From: RI-106 sp964496875
GTDB taxonomy: Bacteria; Cyanobacteriota; Vampirovibrionia; Obscuribacterales; Obscuribacteraceae
Length of the DNA: 64,000 bases
Assembly (NCBI GenBank): GCA_964496875.1
Contig: CAZCBH010000008.1
Coordinates: 49,920-113,919 of the forward strand
Direction: 5' to 3'
This document shows, piece by piece, positions 8,425-16,953 of the stretch (positions are counted from its first letter, which is position 1; the number at the start of each line of letters is the position of its first letter). The translations under genes were made by a program, and so were the position numbers. A model generated the notes under the pieces. It searched no databases and had not been told where the DNA came from. It saw only the letters and a list, made by a program, of their open reading frames with translations.

Positions 8425-10080
8425 ATGACCACCGACAATTCAATCTATTCTGAAAAGCAAAGCAATCTGAACAGCCCAAAAGAAATTCTGTTTGGAGAGT
8501 TTCAGATAGAAGAGAAATTGCCGGGTAAGCGCAGCACGGTCACATACAGAGCCAGACAACTTTCCCAGGATAGATACGTAGCGCTGAAGACCTTGAGAGA
8601 AGGAGATCTCGATACTGCGACAAAATTTGTCAATGTGGCGACGAAGCTGCTCTCCCTCAATCATAAGAACATCGCCACCTCTCTGGGTCTATTGCAAACA
8701 GATCCAAAACGCCCCTTCTACATTCTCGAATGGATAGACGGTGTCCCGATTCTGGACACCATAGTGGAAGCCGGTGCCCTCTCCGAAGAAGAGGAGATCG
8801 CTCCAATCTTCCTCGAAATCTGTGACACTGTCGCTTTCGCCCACGGCAGAGACATCTTCCACGGCAATCTAGTCTCTGAAAATATCCTCCTTAGCATGGT
8901 AGATGACCAGGTCAGGGTCAAAATCACCGATTTCGGCTTCTGCCAGATAGAAAACTCTGATGAGACGCCGGATGATAGCGAAACGGATTTCGGCTTTCAG
9001 TCAAGCGGCACAATGGCTGCCTATAAAGACGTCGAATTCGACTCAGCCCCAGAGAAGGAAGTGCGAGTCGGGGGAAAATCGCTCTGGCTTGCGGATAAGA
9101 AAAAACATGACATTCTGATGCTTGCCCAGCTTCTGCTCTCGCTGCTTACCGGCAAAAGAATAGAAAGCACCGCTCCGGGCGAGCAAGCCGGTCCAAGACC
9201 ATCCTTGCAAGAGACCTGTCCGGGTTTGATGGCTGCAAAAGAGATGGAGGCTTTATTAGATGAGGCGATGGAGCCTGATTTAGACTGGCGCTTCGAATCG
9301 GTGGAAGAGTTTAAAGAAGCCTTTTTGCTCTGGCTGGAAAAAGCTCGCGAAGAAAGGGCAACCGGCGGTCCGGTAATGGATTTGCAGCCGGACGGCGGCT
9401 CGGAATGGGAGCAGCTCTCGGAAGAAGCCGAATTCGACGAAGCCCATCCCCAGAGCCAGACAGAGAATGAGGGGCAACCAGTGCAGCCCCACCAGAGCGC
9501 ACTGCCTAGAATGAAAAAACCGCGCAAGATGCGCGAGACTCTGGTGCGAATGGTGGCCCTGAAAGAGACCCAGGTTCGAGAAGAGGCGAAAATGGCGGCA
9601 CAATTGACCGGGGTCTTCTCCGCCGAAAGCGCCCGGGTCTCTCCTACAAAGACCGTCGCCCTGGTGGGAGCCAAATTCATCACCGCCATATCACTGGTGA
9701 TTCTAACTTTCACCTATGTGGTCCTGAACTGGGATCAACTGGCTGACGCCTGGACGGACCTGTCTATAAAACTGAGCACCACATTCGACAAGAACGAACA
9801 AGAGCTGGTGCAAACCGAAGACGAATGGGACGTCGATGTACCAGGCCAAAAATCCGAGAAGAAAAAATCCGCCACCAAAAACGATACCGATGCGGAAGCC
9901 AACGGACAGAGCCTGACAAAAACCACCGCACCCGCTGCCGGCGCGGGCAGGACCAACACCCAAACAGCCCATGTACGCAGCAATCACAGGCGCTTCAAAT
10001 ATACAGAGAACCCGGCCTATAATCACTGGGTGATCAAAGAGGTCGGTCCCAAAAGACGGCTCGACAAACCACAAAAATGA
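8425..10080 (+). CDS. Predicted Ser/Thr pseudokinase with C-terminal membrane anchor
   Basis: A 551-residue protein with a kinase fold at ~25-300, a low-complexity acidic linker, one membrane helix (~416-437) and a basic/polar tail. The ATP-anchoring Lys55 (VALK) and Asp169 (TDFGF) are present. The Gly-rich loop is broken (LPGKRSTV) and the catalytic loop reads HGNLVSEN at 146-153 instead of HRDxKxxN, so the catalytic Asp is Asn and the following Lys is Ser. This predicts a protein that may bind nucleotide but not phosphorylate. It is coupled (ATGA) to a small membrane protein and then to an active-looking kinase, so it is probably a regulator or scaffold for that kinase. Confidence 0.88.
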   Translation: MTTDNSIYSEKQSNLNSPKEILFGEFQIEEKLPGKRSTVTYRARQLSQDRYVALKTLREGDLDTATKFVNVATKLLSLNHKNIATSLGLLQTDPKRPFYILEWIDGVPILDTIVEAGALSEEEEIAPIFLEICDTVAFAHGRDIFHGNLVSENILLSMVDDQVRVKITDFGFCQIENSDETPDDSETDFGFQSSGTMAAYKDVEFDSAPEKEVRVGGKSLWLADKKKHDILMLAQLLLSLLTGKRIESTAPGEQAGPRPSLQETCPGLMAAKEMEALLDEAMEPDLDWRFESVEEFKEAFLLWLEKAREERATGGPVMDLQPDGGSEWEQLSEEAEFDEAHPQSQTENEGQPVQPHQSALPRMKKPRKMRETLVRMVALKETQVREEAKMAAQLTGVFSAESARVSPTKTVALVGAKFITAISLVILTFTYVVLNWDQLADAWTDLSIKLSTTFDKNEQELVQTEDEWDVDVPGQKSEKKKSATKNDTDAEANGQSLTKTTAPAAGAGRTNTQTAHVRSNHRRFKYTENPAYNHWVIKEVGPKRRLDKPQK

Positions 10081-10313
10081 GAGACTACACCTACTCTCGA
10101 AAGACCCTTCGTACATTCTTTTTGCCGTTCTTTATCGCCGGCACGATTTTTGCCGTGATCGCAGTGCGGCATGTGATGGAAGATCCGGTCAGTAACCTGC
10201 CGATTGATTGCGTCTATGCGGCGGTATATGCATACATAGACATGGGAACCATTTTCGGTATCATCGCCCTGGTAGCGACATATCTGCTAGAAAAACTAAA
10301 GAAGAGCAAATGA
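10077..10313 (+). CDS. Small two-helix membrane protein in kinase operon
   Basis: A 78-residue protein with two membrane helices (about 13-32 and 50-72) and a basic C-terminus (LEKLKKSK). Its start overlaps the pseudokinase stop as ATGA, and its own stop overlaps the next kinase start the same way, so all three are likely made together. No family is recognised. It may be a membrane partner for the two kinases, both of which have a membrane anchor. Confidence 0.75.
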   Translation: MRDYTYSRKTLRTFFLPFFIAGTIFAVIAVRHVMEDPVSNLPIDCVYAAVYAYIDMGTIFGIIALVATYLLEKLKKSK

Positions 10314-12145
10314 CGGAAGACAGCAAATTCGGATCTCGTTATCAAAATCTGGAGATGATAGGCTCCGGGGGGATGGGTGCGGTCTATAGAGCCTATGACG
10401 CCTCTCTCGACATGCCGGTAGCGGTGAAAGTGCTCCTGCCGGGCAAGTCTGACGAAGCGGCAGTTCGCTTTCATAACGAAGCAAGAGCAGCCGCCAAGCT
10501 GATGCATCCGAATATCATCAAGGTCTATGATTTTGGTCAGAACGAAAGCGGCGACCTTTATCTGGTCATGGAGTATATAGATGGTATCACCCTCGAGCAG
10601 TACATCAAACAGAATGGTGCTCTGGATTTTGTCAAAGCCTATCCTATATTCCTTCAAATCTGTAAAGGTCTTGGCCATGCGCACAAACACGGAGTTCTGC
10701 ACCGAGACATAAAACCATCCAATGTGATCCTGCGAGAAAACAATGAACAAGGTCACCATGTCTATATCGCAGACTTCGGTCTGGCAAAGCTTGCCGAAGT
10801 AGATGGAAGCGGAGCAAGTCAGAGCCTTACCTCTACCGGTGTGCGCGTCGGCAGTCCTCTCTATATGAGTCCCGAACAGGCTCTTTCTCTCGAACTGGAT
10901 CAAAGAACCGACATCTACTCTTTCGGATGCTTGATGTACAAGACTTTGACGGGTCGACCACCATTGGAAGGCAGCACCTATGTCGAAACCCTCTCCATGC
11001 ACATAAACGAATCGGCTCCAGCGCTTGCCCATAAATTTGCCGGAGACTACCCGGACGAACTCATCGCCATGGAATCACTGGTGGCAAAATGTCTGAGCAA
11101 AGACAAAGAGCAGCGCTATGCCTCGATGGAAGACTTGCAGAATGAGCTCCAAGAGGTTGCAGGCAGCATCGCCCTGACTTCAAAATCGCCGGACAGCGAA
11201 GCAGAGACAACGGGAAAAGGCTCTCTGGCAGACAGAATGTATTTAGAACCCGGACCGCAGAAAAATTCCGGACTCAAGCTTCTTGCCACTGCTCTCATTA
11301 TCCTCGCAGTGGGAGCAGTGGCGACCTATGTCATGCTAAAAGTGAATGAGCCACCACCAAAGGTTCTTAAAACCGAAGATATAAAAGTCGATGCTTCGAA
11401 TCTCGAAGAAAAGTCCAACGAGCTTTCAGATATCTCAAGCGCCTTCGGAGAGAACGGCATCACCCCACCCAAATCTTTTGTCGTGCTCAGCAGCCAGGAC
11501 GCAAGGGCTATGCAGGCCTGGGCTAAGAAGGGTACTCAGGTGCCTGCGATTCTAAGCGATGGCTATAAACTTAGCAACTCGGATATCGACAATATAGTGG
11601 CACTCAAACCGAACTGGATTCTATTGAGCCGAGCCGGTGTCACGGATGATGACCTAATAAAACTCTGTACTTGTGAAAGCCTTCATACCTTGAAGCTCTC
11701 TTTCTGTCCCGATGTAAGCGCTAACGGTCTTACTGCACTGAACAAGCTTCCGCACCTGGAAGATCTATCGCTTCGAGGTTGCGCCATCGACGATACCAAG
11801 ATGAAGCTGCTGGAGAACTTGAAAAACTTGAAAAGATTGGATCTGGAATACAACCACGATCTGACGTACAAAGGCTTGATGGCGTTGGCGAACATAAAAG
11901 GGCTGAGATCAGTAGCGGTTTACAACACCGGTGTCAAACTTACAGGTGCTCAATTGGAAAAAGCAAAACGCAGGATCGGTATACAGAATCTCTACCTGAG
12001 CACCACTTATGATACTCCCAGGGCTTATCAATACCTGGATACTCTCAGGGCAAGCAGCAAGGGAGGTGTATCCTATGGGCAGACCGGTCCGGTCACCTTC
12101 GATATACGCAAAATGCATTCCGGATTTCTGAAATCCACCCACTGA
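10310..12145 (+). CDS. Active-looking Ser/Thr protein kinase with C-terminal leucine-rich repeats
   Basis: A 611-residue PknB/Hanks-type kinase. The cytoplasmic kinase domain (~10-280) has an intact P-loop GSGGMG (18-23), Lys40, catalytic loop HRDIKPSN with Asp133, DFG Asp155 and activation-loop end GSPLYMSPEQ. A membrane helix (~324-343) leads to an exported domain. That domain contains LRRs of the RNI/cysteine-containing type (~440-580; for example LHTLKLSFCPDVSANGL and LEDLSLRGCAIDD). The layout suggests a receptor that senses a protein or glycan ligand outside and phosphorylates Ser/Thr inside. I chose the ATG at 10310, which overlaps the preceding stop; the open frame extends further only as a shadow. 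A strong terminator follows at 12175. Confidence 0.93.
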   Translation: MTEDSKFGSRYQNLEMIGSGGMGAVYRAYDASLDMPVAVKVLLPGKSDEAAVRFHNEARAAAKLMHPNIIKVYDFGQNESGDLYLVMEYIDGITLEQYIKQNGALDFVKAYPIFLQICKGLGHAHKHGVLHRDIKPSNVILRENNEQGHHVYIADFGLAKLAEVDGSGASQSLTSTGVRVGSPLYMSPEQALSLELDQRTDIYSFGCLMYKTLTGRPPLEGSTYVETLSMHINESAPALAHKFAGDYPDELIAMESLVAKCLSKDKEQRYASMEDLQNELQEVAGSIALTSKSPDSEAETTGKGSLADRMYLEPGPQKNSGLKLLATALIILAVGAVATYVMLKVNEPPPKVLKTEDIKVDASNLEEKSNELSDISSAFGENGITPPKSFVVLSSQDARAMQAWAKKGTQVPAILSDGYKLSNSDIDNIVALKPNWILLSRAGVTDDDLIKLCTCESLHTLKLSFCPDVSANGLTALNKLPHLEDLSLRGCAIDDTKMKLLENLKNLKRLDLEYNHDLTYKGLMALANIKGLRSVAVYNTGVKLTGAQLEKAKRRIGIQNLYLSTTYDTPRAYQYLDTLRASSKGGVSYGQTGPVTFDIRKMHSGFLKSTH

Positions 12146-12174
12146 ATCCGGATAATGCCAGCTCCTTAAAACAA

Positions 12175-12204
12175 AAAAATTGGTTGGTTGCCCAACCAAT
12201 TTTT
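12175..12204. terminator. Bidirectional rho-independent terminator
   Basis: A perfect 13-bp stem (12175-12187 with 12192-12204) around the loop TTGC. It has A5 on one side and T5 on the other, so it can stop transcripts from both the kinase operon (+) and katG (-), which converge here. Confidence 0.9.
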
Positions 12205-12234
12205 CACCTAATCAAAGAAGAAGCCAGGATTTAT

Positions 12235-14484
12235 CTAGATCCGCTTGGGACTCTCTTTTCTATCGAGATTCATCACCTTGGTCCAGGCGTTGACAAAGTC
12301 CTTGACGAACTTCTCTTTCGAGTCGTCCGAGGCATAGGCTTCTGCCACCGCTCTCAACTCCGAGTTGGATCCGAAGATAAGATCCACCGGGGTAGCGGTC
12401 CATCTGACCTCATCGGAGGCTCTGTCTTTGCCTTCGTAAACTCCATCTTTATCTGACTTGCTCCATTTGGTGGACATATCGAGCAGATTGACAAAGAAGT
12501 CGTTGCTCAATACGCCGGGCCGGCTGGTGAAGACACCATGCTTCGAGCCACCGGCGTTGGCATCGAGAACCCGCATTCCACCAACGAGAACAGTCATCTC
12601 GGGAACCGAGAGATTGAGGTTGCTTGCCCTGTCCACCAGCATCTCGGTGGGTGACAAGAAACTTGCCTTGCTGTAATAGTTGCGGAATCCATCCGCCTTG
12701 GGTTCAAGAACCTTGAAGGCTTCCACATCGGTCTTTTCTTGAGAGGCATCGGTTCTGCCCGGGAGGAAAGGCACGGTCAAATTTTTGTATCCGGCGTCTG
12801 CTGCGGCTTTCTCAATTGCAGCAGCACCACCAAGTACGATGGTATCAGCCAGGGAGACTTTCTTGCCGTCTTTCAAATCTGCGTTGAAAGCGCTCTGAAT
12901 CTCGATGAGCTTATTGAGTACTTTATCCAGTTCAGCTGGGTCGTTGACCGCCCAACTCTTCTGGGGAGCAAGGCGCAAGCGCGCACCATTGGCGCCACCA
13001 CGCATATCCGTTCCACGGAAGCTGGCAGCCGACGCCCATGCAGTACGCACCAATTGCGGTACGGTCAGACCGGAAGCAAGAATTTTGCCCTTGAGAGCGG
13101 TAACGTCCTCGTCGGAGATCTGTTTGTAATCCGCCTCCGGCACAGGATCCTGCCAGAGCAACTCTCCTTCCGGCACTTCAGAGCCGAGATAACGCCAGCT
13201 TGGCCCCATATCGCGATGGGTCAGCTTGAACCAGGCTTTTGCGAAAGCAGCCTGAAATTCGTCGGGGTTATCGAGAAAGCGCTGGGCTATCTTTTTGTAG
13301 CTGGGATCGACCTTTAGGGCAAGGTCGGTGGTGAACATGATAGGTGGATGCTTTTTATCTTTGACATGGGCATCAGGCACCATATCGGCACCGGCGCCGT
13401 CTTTTGGAATCCACTGCACTGCTCCGGCGGGACTCTTGGTCTGCTCCCAGTCGAATTTAAAGAGACTCTTCAAATAACTGTTGGACCACTGGGTAGGCTT
13501 GGCCGACCAGGCCCCTTCAAGACCGGAAGTGATGGTATCTTCGGCATTGCCTTTACCGCACTTGTTCATCCAGCCAAAGCCCTGCTCTTCTATTGGAGCG
13601 GCTGCCGGTTCCGGTCCGACACACTTGCCGACATCACCGTTGCCATGGGCCTTACCAAAGGTATGTCCACCGGCGATAAGAGCCACGGTCTCTTCATCAT
13701 TCATAGCCATTCGGCCAAAAGTGTCGCGGATATCTTTAGCGGCGGCGGCAGGATCGGGCTTGCCGTTAGGACCTTCCGGATTGACATAGATTAGACCCAT
13801 CTGAACGGCAGCCAGAGGGTTCTCCAGATCACGCTTACCAGAATAGCGCTTATCATCGAGCCACTTTTTCTCAGGTCCCCAGTAGACCAGATCCGGCTCC
13901 CAGTCGTCGGCGCGACCACCGGCAAAGCCGTAGGTCTTGACCCCCATGTTCTCGAGGGCCACGTTACCGGTGAGAACCATCAGGTCTCCCCAGGAGATTT
14001 TGCGTCCGTATTTCTTCTTGATCGGCCACAGAAGCCGACGCGCTTTATCGAGATTAGCGTTATCCGGCCAGCTATTGAGAGGCTCGAATCTTTGCTGACC
14101 ACCGTCGGCGCCACCACGCCCATCGCCCATTCTGTAGGTGCCGGCACCATGCCAGGCCATCCTTATAAAGAAAGGACCATAGTTGCCATAGTCAGCCGGC
14201 CACCAGTCTTGAGAGGTAGTCAGAAGAGTATTGATCTCGGCTTTCACAGCCTTGAGATCGAGGGTTTTGAACTCTGCGGCATAATCGAAATCGGCATCAT
14301 TATATGGATTAGACCGCGGGTCATTGCTGCGCAGCGGATCAAGATCGAGACGCTTGGGCCACCAGAATTGATTGGACTTGGGATCACCCTCGGCATATAC
14401 GGCGCTGACAGAAGTCAATGGCAGAAGCGAGCTGCACATTAAACCACAAGCCATGGCGCTCATCACCAACTTTCTTGTTCTCAT
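12235..14484 (-). CDS. katG: Exported catalase-peroxidase
   Basis: A 749-residue bifunctional haem enzyme that breaks down hydrogen peroxide as catalase or peroxidase. The distal Arg108, Trp111 and His112 (RMAWHGAG), proximal His274 (AGGHTFGKAHG) and the residues of the Met-Tyr-Trp cross-link (Trp111, Tyr233, Met259) are all present, so it should be active. Both the haem domain and the C-terminal duplicate are full length. Unusually it starts with a Sec-type signal peptide of about 28-31 residues (MRTRKLVMSAM...VSAVYA), which predicts a periplasmic enzyme like KatP of enterohaemorrhagic E. coli. The start at 14484 has AGGAGG four nt upstream; a start ten codons earlier would cross that site. 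A PerR/Fur-type palindrome lies about 100 nt upstream. Confidence 0.96.
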   Translation of the reverse strand: MRTRKLVMSAMACGLMCSSLLPLTSVSAVYAEGDPKSNQFWWPKRLDLDPLRSNDPRSNPYNDADFDYAAEFKTLDLKAVKAEINTLLTTSQDWWPADYGNYGPFFIRMAWHGAGTYRMGDGRGGADGGQQRFEPLNSWPDNANLDKARRLLWPIKKKYGRKISWGDLMVLTGNVALENMGVKTYGFAGGRADDWEPDLVYWGPEKKWLDDKRYSGKRDLENPLAAVQMGLIYVNPEGPNGKPDPAAAAKDIRDTFGRMAMNDEETVALIAGGHTFGKAHGNGDVGKCVGPEPAAAPIEEQGFGWMNKCGKGNAEDTITSGLEGAWSAKPTQWSNSYLKSLFKFDWEQTKSPAGAVQWIPKDGAGADMVPDAHVKDKKHPPIMFTTDLALKVDPSYKKIAQRFLDNPDEFQAAFAKAWFKLTHRDMGPSWRYLGSEVPEGELLWQDPVPEADYKQISDEDVTALKGKILASGLTVPQLVRTAWASAASFRGTDMRGGANGARLRLAPQKSWAVNDPAELDKVLNKLIEIQSAFNADLKDGKKVSLADTIVLGGAAAIEKAAADAGYKNLTVPFLPGRTDASQEKTDVEAFKVLEPKADGFRNYYSKASFLSPTEMLVDRASNLNLSVPEMTVLVGGMRVLDANAGGSKHGVFTSRPGVLSNDFFVNLLDMSTKWSKSDKDGVYEGKDRASDEVRWTATPVDLIFGSNSELRAVAEAYASDDSKEKFVKDFVNAWTKVMNLDRKESPKRI

Positions 14485-14584
14485 AGGTCCTCCTGGTGGT
14501 AGTAAATGGCTCAACCTTGATTAGTGATTAGTTTGGAATTTTATCATTTCCAGCGAATGCCTCTGGAAGGATTTTCTTACTAGA

Positions 14585-14601
14585 CTTAGACTAAGTCTAA
14601 G
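14585..14601. promoter_or_regulatory. PerR/Fur-type palindromic box upstream of katG
   Basis: A perfect inverted repeat TTAGACT-A-AGTCTAA (7-1-7), extending to 8-1-8 with the flanking C and G. Fur-family boxes such as the PerR box have the same 7-1-7 geometry, and katG is a classic PerR target. The site is about 100 nt upstream of katG and 160 nt upstream of the divergent gene at 14760, so it could act on either. Confidence 0.6.
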
Positions 14602-14759
14602 ACATTGAGACAACATCTGTCAAGACAAAAGGGTAGTCCGCAATACTTACCGAAAGGCAAGGACTAAATCCGGAGACGCCAATAGCAAAGCCAGCCCCAT
14701 AATGAGGTAGAATAGTCGTTTTCAAGCTCCTGTTACTACTTCCCGGCAGTCTCAATTAA

Positions 14760-16118
14760 ATGACCATTCGACCTTTTCTAAACACTGTCATGGCAGTATT
14801 GATCTTGCTGCATTGCTGCCCGGGAGCCCTCGCCACCGAGGTCGCCTTTAAAGAACTAGTCACACTGAACAAGAAGATTCTCACAGAACAGCTAGATCTA
14901 TCTATTACCAGCCTCGATATGCAGCTCACCTCGGCGAATTATCATAAATACCGCAAATGGATCGATTACGGTGGTCAGGAAGCCAGCGCCTCTGGCTTTC
15001 TAGCCACCTCTATCATCGGCACCGACCAAATCGGGCATAACATAGACACCCCATTGAAAGTAAATAAAAACAGCCTGGTCAAAGGACTTAACGCCGGAAT
15101 GGCAGGCACCATTGTGGGCGCCTCGGCCTCGGCATCCCAGCTTCTCATGGACGGGGTCGACTCCATCGTTCGAAAAAAAGGCAATCCCAGAATCGTAAGA
15201 AAGAACTTTCTAAAGCGACTTTCTGGACTCGATGAGCTAATTGAAACCCGCAAGAAGCTGGTGGCGACCGACGCGGATCTGGCTTCCAGTAAGCTGATAT
15301 CCGCTGAAGGCGAACTTCTGGATGCCCTCAGAAACATGATCTGCACGGAATTCTACAGGACCTACTGTTATGTCACGGACGCGCAAGTCTCCCAGACTGT
15401 TTTCTACGGACTCGATGTCGCCAGAAACACCACCGGCGCCATCGGTGCAGGAGTTATTAAGCGGTCTCTATTCAAACCGGATCTCACTCCGGCAGCCAAT
15501 ACATGGTTTATGGTAAGCGGTGCCATCACCATCGGTGCCCCGTGGGTCAGCTCCGGCGCCGGTAAGATATGGAGAAAAGTAGCGGAGAAGAGACTGCAAA
15601 AAAGACTCGATTTATCCGGCGAGCCGGTAGTCGAACATGTTCTGGCCTGCCGCAAAGAATTGCGCGAGGCAATGAAATCCGAGCGCAACGAAAGAATCAA
15701 AAATATGTACCCGGTTACAGAAGTAACCGCCGCTTTAGATGACAGTCATGGTTCCCTAGAAAAGCGAGTCATGGCGGGTTTGATACAAAAAGAGAAATAT
15801 AGAAGAACAGCCTTCCAGCAGAAGTTCGCCTCGGCGGCAATCGGCGGACAGTTTCTCGCCTTTGGTATCATCGGCAATGCGAGCTATCAGAAATACGGTA
15901 AACATCTGCGCTTGAGAAAATGGAACCGCTGCCTTACGGCTGCCAATATCATCACCATATCGGCGACCAGCCTTGCCGTAGGTGCCACAGGGGCCGCAGC
16001 CCTTGCCGGAGAATACGACGAATGGAAAGGACGCCGGCGCAAAGACCGGGTTCAAGATATGCTCGACAGTCGCATCAAAGACATCGAAACTGTAAAAGGC
16101 GAGATTCTAAAGTTCTAG
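14760..16118 (+). CDS. Secreted hypothetical protein
   Basis: A 452-residue protein with a clear signal peptide (about 1-26, hydrophobic core VMAVLILLHCCPGALA) and no recognised domain. The body is mostly helical. Hydrophobic glycine/alanine-rich stretches at about 95-125, 250-265, 360-380 and 400-420 could be membrane-active or membrane-spanning. Charged helical segments separate them and the last 30 residues form a charged helix. The gene is divergent from katG and shares its 275-nt control region, so joint redox control is possible. No strong Shine-Dalgarno precedes the ATG. I cannot assign a function. Confidence 0.75.
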   Translation: MTIRPFLNTVMAVLILLHCCPGALATEVAFKELVTLNKKILTEQLDLSITSLDMQLTSANYHKYRKWIDYGGQEASASGFLATSIIGTDQIGHNIDTPLKVNKNSLVKGLNAGMAGTIVGASASASQLLMDGVDSIVRKKGNPRIVRKNFLKRLSGLDELIETRKKLVATDADLASSKLISAEGELLDALRNMICTEFYRTYCYVTDAQVSQTVFYGLDVARNTTGAIGAGVIKRSLFKPDLTPAANTWFMVSGAITIGAPWVSSGAGKIWRKVAEKRLQKRLDLSGEPVVEHVLACRKELREAMKSERNERIKNMYPVTEVTAALDDSHGSLEKRVMAGLIQKEKYRRTAFQQKFASAAIGGQFLAFGIIGNASYQKYGKHLRLRKWNRCLTAANIITISATSLAVGATGAAALAGEYDEWKGRRRKDRVQDMLDSRIKDIETVKGEILKF

Positions 16119-16125
16119 CCTTGAA

Positions 16126-16950
16126 CTATGAACTCGCCGGCCTATAATCAAAAAAGTCCCGATAACTTGGATAAAGCAGCCTGATATTCAAGCGTTGCAA
16201 CAGATGAGAAGGGTCCACTCGCCGATTGCCCCTTTGAGTATGATGGGCGGCTTCCAGGGGAACAGAATCAGGAAAAGGCAGATCGAACTTACGACATAGC
16301 CAGGTGACAATCTCTTTTTGAGTGCAGGGACAGACATCACCGACAGGATAAGCACCACTTTCGATATCACTTTCGAAGACTGCATCTATGATCCTTGCCA
16401 GGTCTTCCATATGAATACGTGAGGTATAACGCTCACCATCCCCGGGCAGTTTATATTGCCCTGAAACCAGGCGTTTATGCAATCCATAGTCGGCGCTATA
16501 GAGCGCCGGGGCCCGAAGCACCACGGCGTTTCCGTTGCGCAACCAATGTTCTTCGGCAACGAGCCTGCCGCCTGCCCCTTCGGCACTCTCATCGACAGGG
16601 GTGTGATGGTCGATGATACCTTCATGCCGACCGTAGACTCCAGTAGAAGATATATAGACAACCTTAGAAGCAGATCCGGCCATCCGGCTCAAGGTGGCGT
16701 CGGTGGTGCCATCGGGAGGGAAGCTCACCAGAACGAAGGCGTCCTCGAAAAGAGGCTCGAGTAAGTCGAAAGAATTTGACCCATCGAGCAGAATCGGCTC
16801 AATGCCGAGGTTCTGCAATTCGGCAAAGCGCTCGGCGCTTCTTGTGGTGGCGTATATATGTCGATCGGAACCAGCCCCACCCAGATAGAAAGCGGCAAGA
16901 TGGCGGGCGACATTACCGAAGCCCAGTAGAAGCAAGTTGCGATCAGACAT
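16126..16950 (-). CDS. NAD(P)-binding epimerase/SDR-like protein (YeeZ type)
   Basis: A 274-residue protein with an N-terminal Rossmann fold (LLLLGFGNVARHLA) and the SSTGVYG motif of atypical extended short-chain dehydrogenases. A region resembling sugar-nucleotide epimerases and YeeZ follows. The classical YxxxK catalytic pair is not obvious, so substrate and reaction cannot be stated. It starts 3 nt after the stop of the proline-rich MshEN-like gene and is very likely co-transcribed with it. The paralogues of that gene elsewhere in the window lack this partner, so the link may be operon convenience only. Confidence 0.8.
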   Translation of the reverse strand: MSDRNLLLLGFGNVARHLAAFYLGGAGSDRHIYATTRSAERFAELQNLGIEPILLDGSNSFDLLEPLFEDAFVLVSFPPDGTTDATLSRMAGSASKVVYISSTGVYGRHEGIIDHHTPVDESAEGAGGRLVAEEHWLRNGNAVVLRAPALYSADYGLHKRLVSGQYKLPGDGERYTSRIHMEDLARIIDAVFESDIESGAYPVGDVCPCTQKEIVTWLCRKFDLPFPDSVPLEAAHHTQRGNRRVDPSHLLQRLNIRLLYPSYRDFFDYRPASS

Positions 16951-16953
16951 AGC

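Noticed and set aside
12175..12204. Operator for the kinase operon or katG
   Set aside because: It lies between two convergent stops with A/T runs on both sides, which fits a bidirectional terminator.
13348..13794. Long plus-strand frames opposite katG
   Set aside because: Shadows of a high-confidence katG with all catalytic residues.
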